Shown: piece by piece, positions 25,336 through 34,575 of the stretch
How positions within the stretch are numbered: the stretch's first letter is position 1
Layout of the letters: every line of letters begins with the position of its first letter
NCBI GenBank assembly: GCA_900314885.1
Contig: OMWY01000016.1
Location: 20,778 to 84,777 of the forward strand
DNA from: an uncultured Eubacteriales bacterium
GTDB taxonomy: Bacteria > Bacillota > Clostridia > Lachnospirales > Lachnospiraceae
Reading direction: 5' to 3'
Length of the DNA: 64,000 bases
Program-made: the position numbers and the translations under genes
The notes under the pieces: model-generated
What the model saw: the letters and a program-made list of their open reading frames with translations, nothing else
Told to the model about the DNA's origin: nothing
The model's database searches: none

Positions 25336-26484
25336 TTATGCCATAATTTTTCTGAAAAGTTCTATAACCTGCTCTTTAGTAGCTTCACGCGGATTTCCCG
25401 GATAACAAGCATCGTTTAGAGCATCTGTTGCAATAGTATCAAGGTCTTCTTCCTTAATCTTGTCAAGTGTCTTAGGAATGCCTACATCCTCTGAAAGTTT
25501 CCTTACAGCGGCGATTGCGGCATCACGGTATTCATCCTTGCTCATGGAATCTACACCCTCAACACCCATTGCTCTCGCTATTTCTCTGAAACGCTCTCCT
25601 GTATAATCACGGTTGAATTCCATGGAAATAGGAAGGAGCATAGCGCACGCGACACCGTGAGGAGTATCATAGTGAGCGCTGAGTGTATGCGCCATTGCGT
25701 GATCTATTCCAAGGCCAACATTTGAGAATCCCATACCTGCTATATACTGCGCAAGCGCCATTCCCTCTCGGCCTTCAGGCTTATTTGCGACAGCGTCGCG
25801 AAGATTCCTTGAAATTAACTTAATAGCCTCAAGGTGGAACATATCAGTCATTTCCCAGGCGGCTTTTGTAGTATATCCTTCTATTGCATGAGTAAGAGCG
25901 TCCATACCTGTCGCGGCTGTAAGTCCCTTAGGCATAGTGCTCATCATGTCAGGGTCAATGACCGCTGTCTCAGGAATATCGTCAGGACCAACACATACGA
26001 ACTTACGTTCCTTCTCCGGATCTGTAATTACATAATTTATGGTAACTTCGGCAGCGGTGCCCGCGGTTGTAGGTACAGCGATTGTAGGAACAGCATGATG
26101 CTTTGTAGGCGCAACCCCCTCAAGTGAGCGAACATCAGCGAACTCAGGGTTATTAATAATTATACCGATTGCCTTAGCTGTATCCATGGATGAGCCACCG
26201 CCGATAGCAATGATAGAGTCAGCCTTAGCTTCCTTAAAGGCGGCTACACCTTCCTGCACGTTCTGGATAGTAGGGTTTGGTTTAATCTTTGAGTAAACCG
26301 AATACTCGATTTTTGCTTCATCGAGCAGGTCGGTAACCTTCTTTGTAACACCGAATTTGATGAGGTCAGGATCGGAAGTGACGAAGACCTTCTTCCATCC
26401 CTTTGCGGCTACAATTCCGGGGATCTCCTTGATTGCGCCATGTCCGTGATAAGAAACACCATTCAATACAATACGTTCTGCCAT
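25336..26484 (-). CDS. fucO: Iron-containing alcohol dehydrogenase, lactaldehyde reductase type
   Basis: A 382-residue group III alcohol dehydrogenase. NAD-binding is indicated by 'SIIAIGGGSSMDTAKAIGI'. FucO-like sequence includes 'NNPEFADVRSLEG', 'AVPTTAGTAAEVTINYVITD' and 'TGMDALTHAIEGY'. Iron ligands are probably the Asp of 'DPDMM' and the His residues in 'GIDHAMAHTLSAHYDTPHG'. It would reduce lactaldehyde, or a similar short aldehyde, to the diol or alcohol using NADH. It has its own leader and terminator and lies downstream of xfp on the same strand, but two terminators separate them. Confidence 0.9.
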   Translation of the reverse strand: MAERIVLNGVSYHGHGAIKEIPGIVAAKGWKKVFVTSDPDLIKFGVTKKVTDLLDEAKIEYSVYSKIKPNPTIQNVQEGVAAFKEAKADSIIAIGGGSSMDTAKAIGIIINNPEFADVRSLEGVAPTKHHAVPTIAVPTTAGTAAEVTINYVITDPEKERKFVCVGPDDIPETAVIDPDMMSTMPKGLTAATGMDALTHAIEGYTTKAAWEMTDMFHLEAIKLISRNLRDAVANKPEGREGMALAQYIAGMGFSNVGLGIDHAMAHTLSAHYDTPHGVACAMLLPISMEFNRDYTGERFREIARAMGVEGVDSMSKDEYRDAAIAAVRKLSEDVGIPKTLDKIKEEDLDTIATDALNDACYPGNPREATKEQVIELFRKIMA

Positions 26485-26624
26485 TGCTTATGCCTCCTTA
26501 TGTCTGCCAGAGTTGGCACATTTGCCAAATCACTCCGTTGTTTAATGCCTTGCATTATTAATTATACACATATGAAACGGTATTTTCAAGTGGTAATATA
26601 GTAAATTTGCACATATAAAAAGTC

Positions 26625-26667
26625 AAAAAAATGACCGCCCACTCCCTTAAAGTTGCGGTCATTTTTT
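26625..26667. terminator. Bidirectional terminator between xfp and fucO
   Basis: AAAAAATGACCGC (26625-26637) pairs with GCGGTCATTTTTT (26655-26667). The 340-base gap 26485-26828 otherwise holds the fucO leader and the second hairpin; no gene was seen. Confidence 0.85.
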
Positions 26668-26760
26668 GATCAACTAAGGGCAAAACCGTCTACTGGTAGT
26701 GCCTCTCTATCTATACTATAACATTTTTGTTCAAAGGCATCAAGAGAAAGTTAAGATATC

Positions 26761-26790
26761 AAAAAAGGCGGCAATATCTGCCGCCTTTTC
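26761..26790 (-). terminator. Terminator of xfp
   Basis: AAAAGGCGGCAGATA / TTGCCGCCTTTTTT on the minus strand, 39 bases after the xfp stop. A second small hairpin CCATCAC-TTC-GTGATGG lies between it and the stop codon. Confidence 0.8.
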
Positions 26791-26828
26791 TTATCTATCC
26801 AAGTTCCATCACTTCGTGATGGAAAAAC

Positions 26829-29207
26829 TTATCTATCCTTCCACTTCCACTCGGAAACCTCAGGAAGGTCTACGCCGTACTCATGTATGTACTGAGCATG
26901 CTCTACGAGCTTGTCGCTCATCTTCTGGTAGAGATAAGCGCCGCGATTGCCGAGCTGTGGCAGATAGCGGAGAGCCGCCTGTACAAGGTGGAAACGGTCT
27001 ATATGGTTCTGTACTCTGACATCAAAGGTCGTAGTGATAGTACCCTCTTCATGATATCCCCTTACATGCATCATACGGTTGTTGTGACGTCTGTATGTAA
27101 GCTCATGAATAAGTGTAGGGTAGCCGTGGAAATTGAAAAGTACCGGCTTATCCTTAGTAAAGAGCATATCATACTCCTCATCTGAGAGACCGTGTGGATG
27201 CTCATTCTGAGGCTGAAGCTTGAAGAGATCGACTACATTTATGAATCTGATCTTAAGCTCAGGGAGCTCCTCGCGTAATATAGAAACCGCCGCGAGAGCC
27301 TCAAGCGTAGGAGTCTCACCCGCGCAGGCAAATACGATATCAGGATCTCCGCCCTGGTCATTAGAAGCCCAATCCCAGATGCTGATGCCCTGCGTGCAGT
27401 GCTTTACAGCCTCAGGCATGGAGAGCCACTGAGGACGAGGATGCTTGCTCGCGATCACAACATTTACATAGTTGCGGCTTCTTAAGCAGTGATCCATGGT
27501 TGAAAGGAGGCAGTTCGTATCCGGTGGAAGGTAAATTCTTACAACGTCCGCCTTCTTGTTGGCTATGTGGTCCATGAAGCCCGGATCCTGGTGGGTAAAG
27601 CCGTTATGATCCTGCTGCCATACGGTTGAGCACATGAGGAGGTTAAGACTTGCGATTTCCTCTCTCCAAGGAAGCTGGTTGCAAACCTTGAGCCACTTAG
27701 CGTGCTGAGCGACCATGGAGTCCACGATACGTGAAAATGCCTCGTATGTGTCAAAGAAGCCATGACGGCCTGTAAGGAGATAGCCCTCAAGCCAGCCTTC
27801 GCACATATGCTCTGAAAGCATGGAATCCATTACACGGCCAAAACGTGAGAGATGGTCATCCTCGTCAGTCATCCGGGCGTTCCAGTCTCTGTCAACCTCG
27901 TCAAATACAGCAGAGAAGCGGTTTGAGTTATTCTCATCAGGTGAGAATATACGGAAGTTCTTCGCTTCAGCGTTAAGCTTAAATATATCTCTTATAAACG
28001 CGCCGAGATTTGAAGTATCCTGGCTTTCCTTCTCGCCATGGTGGCCTATCTCAAAGGCATAATCCCTGAAATCAGGAAGGCGAAGATCACGGAGAAGCTT
28101 ACCGCCGTTAGCGTGCGGATTGGCGCCGATTCTGTGGTTTCCTTCAGGCGCGAGAGCCGCGAGCTCAGGGATAAGACGACCATTTTCATCGAAGAGCTTC
28201 TCAGGATGGTAGCTGTGAAGCCAGTCGGAGAGAATTTCCAGGTGCTCAGGCTTATCCATCATGATAGGAACCTGATGCGCAAGGAAATTGCCCTCTATAC
28301 GGTTGCCGTCGACTACCTTAGGACCTGTCCAGCCCTTAGGAGTGCGGAGGATAATCATAGGCCATACAGGACGCTCAGCGTTATTATTCTCGCGGGCATT
28401 CTTCTGTATTTCCTTGATTCTTTCGATAACGGTATCGAGGGTCTCAGCCATCTTACGGTGCATAGGCATAGGATCGTCACCCTCAACAAAGTAAGGCTCC
28501 CAGCCGCAGCCATGGAAGAAGTCGACGAGCTCTTCGTGAGAGAGTCTTCCGAAAATGGTTGGGTTCGCAATCTTATATCCGTTAAGGTGGAGAATAGGAA
28601 GAACAGCTCCATCATTTACAGGATTTATGAACTTATTGCACTGCCATGAAGTAGCGAGAGGGCCTGTCTCAGCCTCGCCATCGCCGACAACGGTAGCAGC
28701 GATAAGATCAGGGTTATCGAAAATGGCGCCACAGGCGTGAGCTATAGAGTAGCCAAGCTCGCCGCCCTCGTGGATGGAGCCCGGTGTCTCAGGCGCGCAG
28801 TGGCTAGGAACGCCACCCGGGAATGAGAACTGCTTGAAGAGCTTCTGCATACCGGCTTCGTCCTGAGATACGTTTGGATAAACCTCGCTGTAGGTGCCAT
28901 CGAGGTAATCATTCGCTATAAAGAAATTTCCGCCATGTCCGGGACCCGAAAGAAGGATGAGGTCGAGATCATAGCGCTTAATCGCACGGTTTAAGTGGGT
29001 GAAAATGAAGTTCTGGCCCGGAACGGTGCCCCAGTGGCCGACAATCTTCTTCTTGATCATATCCATGGTAAGAGGCTTCTTAAGAAGCGGGTTATCAAGG
29101 AGATAGAGCTGGGCGGCTGAAAGATAGTTGGCAGCCATCCAGTAGCGGTTCATTTTGTCGAGAAGTTCGTCCGTGATAGGTCCCTTCTCTTCAATCATTG
29201 TTTCCAT
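26829..29207 (-). CDS. xfp: D-xylulose 5-phosphate/D-fructose 6-phosphate phosphoketolase
   Basis: A 792-residue thiamine-diphosphate enzyme that cleaves xylulose-5-phosphate to acetyl phosphate and glyceraldehyde-3-phosphate (fructose-6-phosphate may also serve). Landmarks are '[18 protein letters not shown]', '[11 protein letters not shown]', '[14 protein letters not shown]' and the ThDP-Mg motif '[16 protein letters not shown]'; the C-terminal part contains '[19 protein letters not shown]'. Length matches the family. Start is likely the ATG at 29207, six bases after AAAGGA; an in-frame ATG two codons earlier is adjacent to the ribosome site. Together with XylB it gives a phosphoketolase route for pentoses. 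Confidence 0.95.
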   Translation of the reverse strand: METMIEEKGPITDELLDKMNRYWMAANYLSAAQLYLLDNPLLKKPLTMDMIKKKIVGHWGTVPGQNFIFTHLNRAIKRYDLDLILLSGPGHGGNFFIANDYLDGTYSEVYPNVSQDEAGMQKLFKQFSFPGGVPSHCAPETPGSIHEGGELGYSIAHACGAIFDNPDLIAATVVGDGEAETGPLATSWQCNKFINPVNDGAVLPILHLNGYKIANPTIFGRLSHEELVDFFHGCGWEPYFVEGDDPMPMHRKMAETLDTVIERIKEIQKNARENNNAERPVWPMIILRTPKGWTGPKVVDGNRIEGNFLAHQVPIMMDKPEHLEILSDWLHSYHPEKLFDENGRLIPELAALAPEGNHRIGANPHANGGKLLRDLRLPDFRDYAFEIGHHGEKESQDTSNLGAFIRDIFKLNAEAKNFRIFSPDENNSNRFSAVFDEVDRDWNARMTDEDDHLSRFGRVMDSMLSEHMCEGWLEGYLLTGRHGFFDTYEAFSRIVDSMVAQHAKWLKVCNQLPWREEIASLNLLMCSTVWQQDHNGFTHQDPGFMDHIANKKADVVRIYLPPDTNCLLSTMDHCLRSRNYVNVVIASKHPRPQWLSMPEAVKHCTQGISIWDWASNDQGGDPDIVFACAGETPTLEALAAVSILREELPELKIRFINVVDLFKLQPQNEHPHGLSDEEYDMLFTKDKPVLFNFHGYPTLIHELTYRRHNNRMMHVRGYHEEGTITTTFDVRVQNHIDRFHLVQAALRYLPQLGNRGAYLYQKMSDKLVEHAQYIHEYGVDLPEVSEWKWKDR

Positions 29208-29357
29208 GTACATTCCTTTCGCATACGACTTGTTTAGAGTATGCTAAATTATTTTTGATACATGTGAAATTATAACCGCTCATGGGGCAAATGTCAAGAG
29301 GAAAATATGTCGTTTGGCCTCATTTATTAAGTTTAAGTGGCTATGTTTTGCGTTATT

Positions 29358-30888
29358 CTAAACTTTTTTATATTTTTCTATTTTCTCCGCTGCCACGTTT
29401 TCTTTTGTCACTTCATAATAATCGCTGTTAACAGTATCCTTATATTTACCTTTAGCATTTTCCGTTGATAAATTAATATTGCCAAATTCATCATAATCTG
29501 CTTTATGGTGATTGTCTTTTCCTTGCGCGGCCTCTATTCTTTTTCTGATATAATCCCGCATTCCTGCGTTCGTACAGTAAATATAGCATCCCTTCATTCC
29601 GCGTGTCATAAGAGTTCTATACGTGTTCTTTATGATTTCATCCGCACGAACCTTAGCCTCTTCAGGTGAACTTTTCGCAAGCTTTTTAAGTCCCTTAATT
29701 GACTGATCGGTAGAAGCACGCCTGGTAAAGTCGGTAATAACCTTACCACTTTCATAGCGCATATCATCACCGATAATAACACCAACATAGTCAAATTCAA
29801 GCCCCTGGGTCGTATGAATACATCCCGCCTCATTTACAGAATCAGGGCTTATTGCGAATGCCTGCCCATTTTGGAGATTCCAGCTTATTCCGAAATCGCC
29901 AATCTGAATATCATGATAATTTGTATTTTTCCTTTCGCTTGTTGGCCATTCCCAACAGTAGCCGGCAAGGATTCTGGCTCTATTGGCAAGCTTATTTTTC
30001 TCAATAATAAGCTGCCTAACTTCTTCAGGTGTATCAAACACACGAATATCATAGTCCGGACTATCCATGGTAAAATTTGCGGTATCGCGAATCTGCAGTA
30101 AATCATCAATAAAGGCTATGTAACCATCAGACCCATTGCATCTGAATTGAGATACAAGCTGCATTTCAGTTACCTCTGAGCCCTCTGCTTCAGACCATCT
30201 CCTTATCTCGTCTACGGAACCTATATCGCTCATCGTAACTCGTTGACTTTCATCAATAAAAAAATACGGAACATATGGCAGAATGAATTATTTCTTTGAT
30301 CTGATTTACACCCTTATTGTGAAATATACCCGATTTTTCATTTAATCGGTGAGCTTCATCCACCAAAAGCGTTTGTATAAGGTTATTCTCCGTATCCGTA
30401 TAGCAGCCGGATCCCTTGAACATGTTATCTACGCTGCTCTTTCTTATGTTGCCCTTGAGCTTGGCGGCGTATACTTCTCTTGGCGCGGTATTTTTTGACA
30501 CATACTGGACAACCATTCGATTAGCCCCGCCCGTGTACGTCTCTACTAATGAATCGGATTTTTCTACTTTAGATAATTTTTCCCACTGTTTTAGTTCCAC
30601 TATCACCATTTCCGGTGTACTTTTCTCATTATAACCGGATATAATGAAATCTACACGCTTTGCTGTCTGGGGAATATTATATTCTATAACAATTCCTGCA
30701 TCATTCGGGATTTCGTCATCTTTAATAACCATATACATGCGGCTCATGGAATTCACCCAGGACATAAATTCATTCTTTTGTGTATGGCGTCCCATTTTCT
30801 CAAATATTTCAGCCTCAATTTCATCTGCGAGTGTCTCATTTTCGACGCTCTTCATAAAATCCGTTTTCAATCCATCATAAATAATCAT
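29358..30888 (-). pseudogene. DUF2075 nuclease-helicase, internally deleted and frameshifted
   Basis: The N-terminal part (from 30888) has a PD-(D/E)XK-like nuclease core ('KRVDFIISGYNE', 'MVIVELKQWEK'). After 'VETYTGGANRM' it jumps directly into 'VVQYVSKNTAPREVYAAKL', which lies beyond the Walker A site in family members, so roughly 190 residues including GxxGTGKS are missing, in frame. A second lesion follows: one extra T in a run of seven (near 30263) after 'CSVFF' shifts the frame, and reading resumes as 'IDESQRVTMSDIGSVDEI' to 29358 with helicase C-terminal motifs ('CIHTTQGLEFDYVGVIIG'). Without Walker A it cannot be an active helicase. Confidence 0.85.
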
Positions 30889-30926
30889 ATATTATTATAA
30901 TTCCTCCCACTATTTTCTGATGCAGA

Positions 30927-30972
30927 GAATTCCCTATGCAAAAATCAAATTTCATATCAAACTCCTTTCACT
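30927..30972 (-). pseudogene. Relic of the start of an Eco57I-type methylase gene
   Basis: ATG at 30955 begins 'MKFDFCIGN', identical to the start of the methylase at 17855, with a matching ribosome site region (TGAAAGGAGT versus GAAGGGAGT). Similarity ends after about nine codons, where sequence leading to the DUF2075 pseudogene begins. It marks a recombination junction. Confidence 0.7.
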
Positions 30973-31139
30973 ATCCACGGGACCTAGCGACAGTGACAGG
31001 CCTCGTATAATTGCGCTTCGCACAATTCTAGTCGTAGCCAACTCTCCCACGGCTTACGCTGCTGGTCCTTCTCTACGACAACACCTGGCACGGGTATTCC
31101 TAGCCATGGTAAAGTCTTACTTCTAGCTATTCCTGTCAT

Positions 31140-31496
31140 TTAATCTACTATTTGCGCGCACATGGCAAGATGCCGTCTTTGCGAAGCAGAAAGTATCAAC
31201 TCACTTTCACTTCCATGAATCTCGCTATGATACTTATTATTTCTCGACGGTAGATATTTCACAAGCGCTTCTGTTTCAAGACAATTAGAAACCCTTACTT
31301 TAATAATTGTTCCTGAAAGCCTCTTGCTCATGTCTGCTTTAACTTCCTCGTCACTCCTGTAATCTCCTCTGTCAACCGACAGACCATTTTTATCTCTAAA
31401 AACTGCCGATGATCCTCTGCCATTTTTCTTCCAAAACATTTCTGTCGGAAGTACGGCCCTATATAAGCCCTCATCCCCAAAAAACTTATCATTCAT
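31140..31496 (-). CDS. Unknown small protein Y
   Basis: A 118-residue soluble protein. Its start overlaps the upstream gene X by eight bases and has GGAG seven bases upstream, so the two are coupled. Visible patterns are 'YRAVLPTEMFWKKNGRGSS', 'FRDKNGLSVDRGDYRSDEE' and the His-rich 'KYHSEIHGSE...SQRRHLAMCAQIV'. Repeated His, Arg and acidic residues could form an active site, but I recognise no family. The X-Y pair could be a two-gene toxin-antitoxin or defence accessory module; that is inference from size, overlap and neighbourhood. Confidence 0.65.
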   Translation of the reverse strand: MNDKFFGDEGLYRAVLPTEMFWKKNGRGSSAVFRDKNGLSVDRGDYRSDEEVKADMSKRLSGTIIKVRVSNCLETEALVKYLPSRNNKYHSEIHGSESELILSASQRRHLAMCAQIVD

Positions 31497-31941
31497 AGAA
31501 TTCTCCTACAATCTTATTAATTTGATCTTCATCACACCTTATAGCAAAATCTCTTTCATTGCCCTTCTTGTCAACTAAATAAACTGCTGCCTCATCACTC
31601 TCATCAATATTGAACTCCAGGTATGATTCATTTTCGCCGTCATATTCTAACTGTATGGTATCATCGGCTGTTTGAAAAATCTCGGGTTGCTTATTCAAGT
31701 TTGGAAGTAACTCAGCAACCTTGTCAATTATCTCTTTAGATATCGGCTCTGCGCCATATCCATTCCAATTACTATCCAGTTTACTTATCTCATCTAATTT
31801 TGCCATTGCTTTATCAACGCCGTCATTAGCACTCTTAGATTTGTTCTTATATAAATCAAGCGTAAAGACATAAACCTTGTAAGCCTCCGGCTCACTTAAA
31901 TTTCTTAGCATTGATACTGTCTTCTCTACTGTACCCATCAT
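31489..31941 (-). CDS. Unknown small protein X, copy 2 (intact)
   Basis: A 150-residue acidic protein starting after GGAGGTGATATAATT. The N-terminal half is helical ('VEKTVSMLRNLSEPEAYKV'). The middle holds a conserved 'LDSNWNGYGAEPISKE' motif, and then 'TADDTIQLEYDGENESYLEFNID' forms likely strands. A truncated relative lies at 18814-19272. No DNA-binding or catalytic motif was recognised. The position ahead of gene Y, in a locus that mirrors the restriction island, suggests a defence or antitoxin role. Confidence 0.7.
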   Translation of the reverse strand: MMGTVEKTVSMLRNLSEPEAYKVYVFTLDLYKNKSKSANDGVDKAMAKLDEISKLDSNWNGYGAEPISKEIIDKVAELLPNLNKQPEIFQTADDTIQLEYDGENESYLEFNIDESDEAAVYLVDKKGNERDFAIRCDEDQINKIVGEFYE

Positions 31942-32144
31942 AATTATATCACCTCCAACGTGTCAATTAATACTACCAAATATGCTCAAGCAAAATCCTT
32001 ATGTAGCACATCCATGCCTTCTTTCACTCACTACGTGAGCGGGTCCCTCTCTACGGCAATAGGTACCATTCTTCCTTTCATTTCCAACCATTTCTGTTTT
32101 TTCCTACATCCATTATACCACACGGCTTGTAATGGCTCAAGCAT

Positions 32145-32423
32145 TTACTTTGTTGCCTTCAGTTCTCTGTAGATTACAGTCTTCCCACCTCGCCAGTCCT
32201 TTATTTTACACTGAATAGGATTTACGTCCGGTTCTCCTTCTGTCTCAAAGAAGCTATACTGATGTCCCTCCTCGACCTTGCCACCTTGCGGAACTGAGTC
32301 CGTGAGTCCATCCATCTGCCAGAGATTACAGCATATAATATTCTTTCCCGTGGTCTTGTCCTTAAGAAGAGCAGGCAGTACTATGTTAACCGGATACGAG
32401 TCCAAATCTATCAGCTTATCCAA
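32145..32423 (-). pseudogene. Restriction subunit M relic with large internal deletion
   Basis: A 92-residue remnant of the gene at 19421-20419. It keeps 'LDKLIDLDSYPVN' and 'LKDKTTGKNII' from the N-terminus, then joins directly to 'CCNLWQMDGLTDSVPQGGKV' and the normal C-terminus. About 230 residues are lost. The junction falls at AATATTATNT-like sequence present at both ends of the deleted segment in the intact copy, pointing to microhomology-mediated deletion. The first 20 or so codons are also gone, cut close to the AAA-ATPase gene. Confidence 0.85.
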
Positions 32424-32457
32424 TATGTACCTCTATAAAAATCTTGGGTCAGAAATT

Positions 32458-34041
32458 TCATACTATTCCTTCAGTCACCCACTCACTAAGTGTTTTATCG
32501 TTTGTAGAAAAGTTTGCGCCAATCTTTATAATCTTCTTACCTGACGATTCATAAGGCACTGCGTAGCCTTTGGTTTCAATCTGTTCTAAGGCTTCCTTGG
32601 CGGACAAATCCTTCTTAAACTCGAAAATATACACATATTTTTCATTCTCTACAATAAAATCACTTCTTCCCTTTGATGAATGGACCTCTGCACTCACATA
32701 TTGTCCTAAAAGAGCAAATATTACATACACAAGATTTCTCCATTCCTGTTCATTTGCAGGAGTTGTTCCTTCCCAATATGGTATTGATGCTAATAAGGCC
32801 TTTATCATATTCATAAATTTATCGACAGCGCCATCATCGAGAAATTCCAACATAGAACCTATACTAAATTTTCCCAAATCATACGAATAATCGGGCGACA
32901 GCGTAGGAACCAGAGATGAATAAAAACCATACTTCACTTCATCGTTTGGAAATGACAGTTTATATTCTTTTACTAGTTTGTCATACCCGCTTATAGTAAG
33001 GTATCCGGTCTGATAGAAGAGTGGTATGACATTGGGACTTTCCGCCCTATAGTTTGTCATATCATCTTCACTTGCCGTAACTCCATCTTCAAACATTTCT
33101 ATATTAATGCCTGATTTCTTTATACTGTTAATAAGAAATGTAGGCGTTCCGGTACTGAACCAAAAATTATCAAGTTCACCATCTGATAGGGCGTTAATCA
33201 GACTGAATGGATTATAAACTCCCTTTCCTTCCTTACTGAAATGATATCCATCATAATATTGTCTAAGTTCCCCAACACACTCATTGACGCCAATATCCAT
33301 TGAATCAGCCATCTCTGTTATTTCTTTGCCATATGCATGAATCATTTCTTCCTCCGTAATACCACATATTTCGGCATATCGCGGATTCAGAGATATATCC
33401 TTTAACTGATTTACATCCGAAAATAAGGACACCTTATTAAATTTGGTAACTCCTGTAACAAATGCAAATTTTATATATTTATCTCCATCCTTAAGCGCGC
33501 AATAGAAGCCCTTTAAAATTCGTCTGTTAATTTCCTCAAGTTCATTATTTACAGACATATTATCAATTAACGGTTTGTCATATTCGTCTATTAAAATAAC
33601 AACGTTTTTTCCGGTCTGCTCACTAACTTCCTTCATAAGATTGACAAATCTATCCCCAAGAATATCATTTTCGCGTGCGGGAAGATTGTATTTTTCCTCA
33701 TATGTTCTTAGGAATGTTAGTAGTTTTTTGTTTAGCTCATCTGCATTCGTATAATTACCTGTCGCAAAACTGAGATTAAAAACCGGATATGGTTCCCAAG
33801 GTGTTTGGCTCTCATTTTCTACTTTTTCAATGCTAAGACCATTAAACAGCTCCTTTTTACCTTCGAAGTATGCTTCGATAGTCGATAGGAACAAGCTCTT
33901 TCCGAATCTTCTGGGTCTGCTCAAAAAGTATACCTTGTTCCTGCTCACAAGATCGTATATATATCGCGTCTTGTCAACGTATATATAATCATTTTTCCGC
34001 AAATCCTCAAATGACTGTATTCCAATCGAAAGTTTTCTCAT
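32458..34041 (-). CDS. AAA-ATPase-like protein with C-terminal PD-(D/E)XK nuclease domain
   Basis: A 527-residue protein of the AAA-ATPase-like (PF09820) plus PDDEXK_9 (PF08011) group. It starts 'GIQSFEDLRKNDYIYVDKT', with Walker A-like 'FLSRPRRFGKSLFLST' near residue 40 and Walker B 'VVILIDEYDKPLID' near 145. The C-terminal nuclease-like core is 'RSDFIVENEKYVYIFEFKKD'. These genes are abundant and mobile in gut anaerobes; their role is unknown. Another member is at 62509 and a relic at 58843. The gap to trmL is 14 bases. Confidence 0.88.
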   Translation of the reverse strand: MRKLSIGIQSFEDLRKNDYIYVDKTRYIYDLVSRNKVYFLSRPRRFGKSLFLSTIEAYFEGKKELFNGLSIEKVENESQTPWEPYPVFNLSFATGNYTNADELNKKLLTFLRTYEEKYNLPARENDILGDRFVNLMKEVSEQTGKNVVILIDEYDKPLIDNMSVNNELEEINRRILKGFYCALKDGDKYIKFAFVTGVTKFNKVSLFSDVNQLKDISLNPRYAEICGITEEEMIHAYGKEITEMADSMDIGVNECVGELRQYYDGYHFSKEGKGVYNPFSLINALSDGELDNFWFSTGTPTFLINSIKKSGINIEMFEDGVTASEDDMTNYRAESPNVIPLFYQTGYLTISGYDKLVKEYKLSFPNDEVKYGFYSSLVPTLSPDYSYDLGKFSIGSMLEFLDDGAVDKFMNMIKALLASIPYWEGTTPANEQEWRNLVYVIFALLGQYVSAEVHSSKGRSDFIVENEKYVYIFEFKKDLSAKEALEQIETKGYAVPYESSGKKIIKIGANFSTNDKTLSEWVTEGIV

Positions 34042-34055
34042 TTATTATTTCCTTT

Positions 34056-34556
34056 CTAATCTTCCTTCCACGATAGCCTATGGAGCTCTCCGGTTTCGCG
34101 GAGACCTGTGAAGTTATTCTGCCTTAGGGCTTCGTAGAGAACTATAGCGACGGAATTGCAGAGATTTAATGAGCGTTCGTCACCTGCCATAGGAATTCTT
34201 ATACAGTCCTCCTCGTGGTCAACCAATATTTCCTCAGGTATTCCGCGACTCTCCGGCCCGAACATGATATAATCACCGGGATTAAATTTCACATCCGTAT
34301 ATACCTGATGGGCCTTGGTGGTCGCGAGCCACACTCTGTGACCGTCCGAAGCCTTCTTAAAATCAGCGTAATCATTGTGCACAGTAAGATCAAGGCGGGG
34401 CCAGTAATCAAGCCCCGCCCGCTTTATATATTTATCCGATAAAACAAATCCAAGTGGCTTTATTAAATGAAGGGAATTACCCGACGCCACACAGGTACGC
34501 CCGATATTTCCCGTATTATACGGAATCTCCGGTTCATAAAGTACTATATTAAACAT
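34056..34556 (-). CDS. trmL: tRNA (cytidine/uridine-2'-O-)-methyltransferase TrmL
   Basis: A 166-residue SPOUT (SpoU) methyltransferase that modifies the wobble base of tRNA-Leu isoacceptors. Motifs are 'NIVLYEPEIPYNTGNIGRTC', 'YIMFGPESRGIPEEIL' and 'IRIPMAGDERSLNLCNSVAIVLYEALRQ', the AdoMet-binding knot. Length and motifs fit TrmL exactly. It sits 19 bases after the response regulator gene on the same strand. Confidence 0.93.
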   Translation of the reverse strand: MFNIVLYEPEIPYNTGNIGRTCVASGNSLHLIKPLGFVLSDKYIKRAGLDYWPRLDLTVHNDYADFKKASDGHRVWLATTKAHQVYTDVKFNPGDYIMFGPESRGIPEEILVDHEEDCIRIPMAGDERSLNLCNSVAIVLYEALRQNNFTGLRETGELHRLSWKED

Positions 34557-34575
34557 TTAACTTCCTTCATATCTA

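Noticed and set aside
28038..28649. Long plus-strand open frame of 203 codons opposite xfp
   Set aside because: It is the antisense shadow of a highly conserved phosphoketolase gene and shows no family motif or ribosome site.
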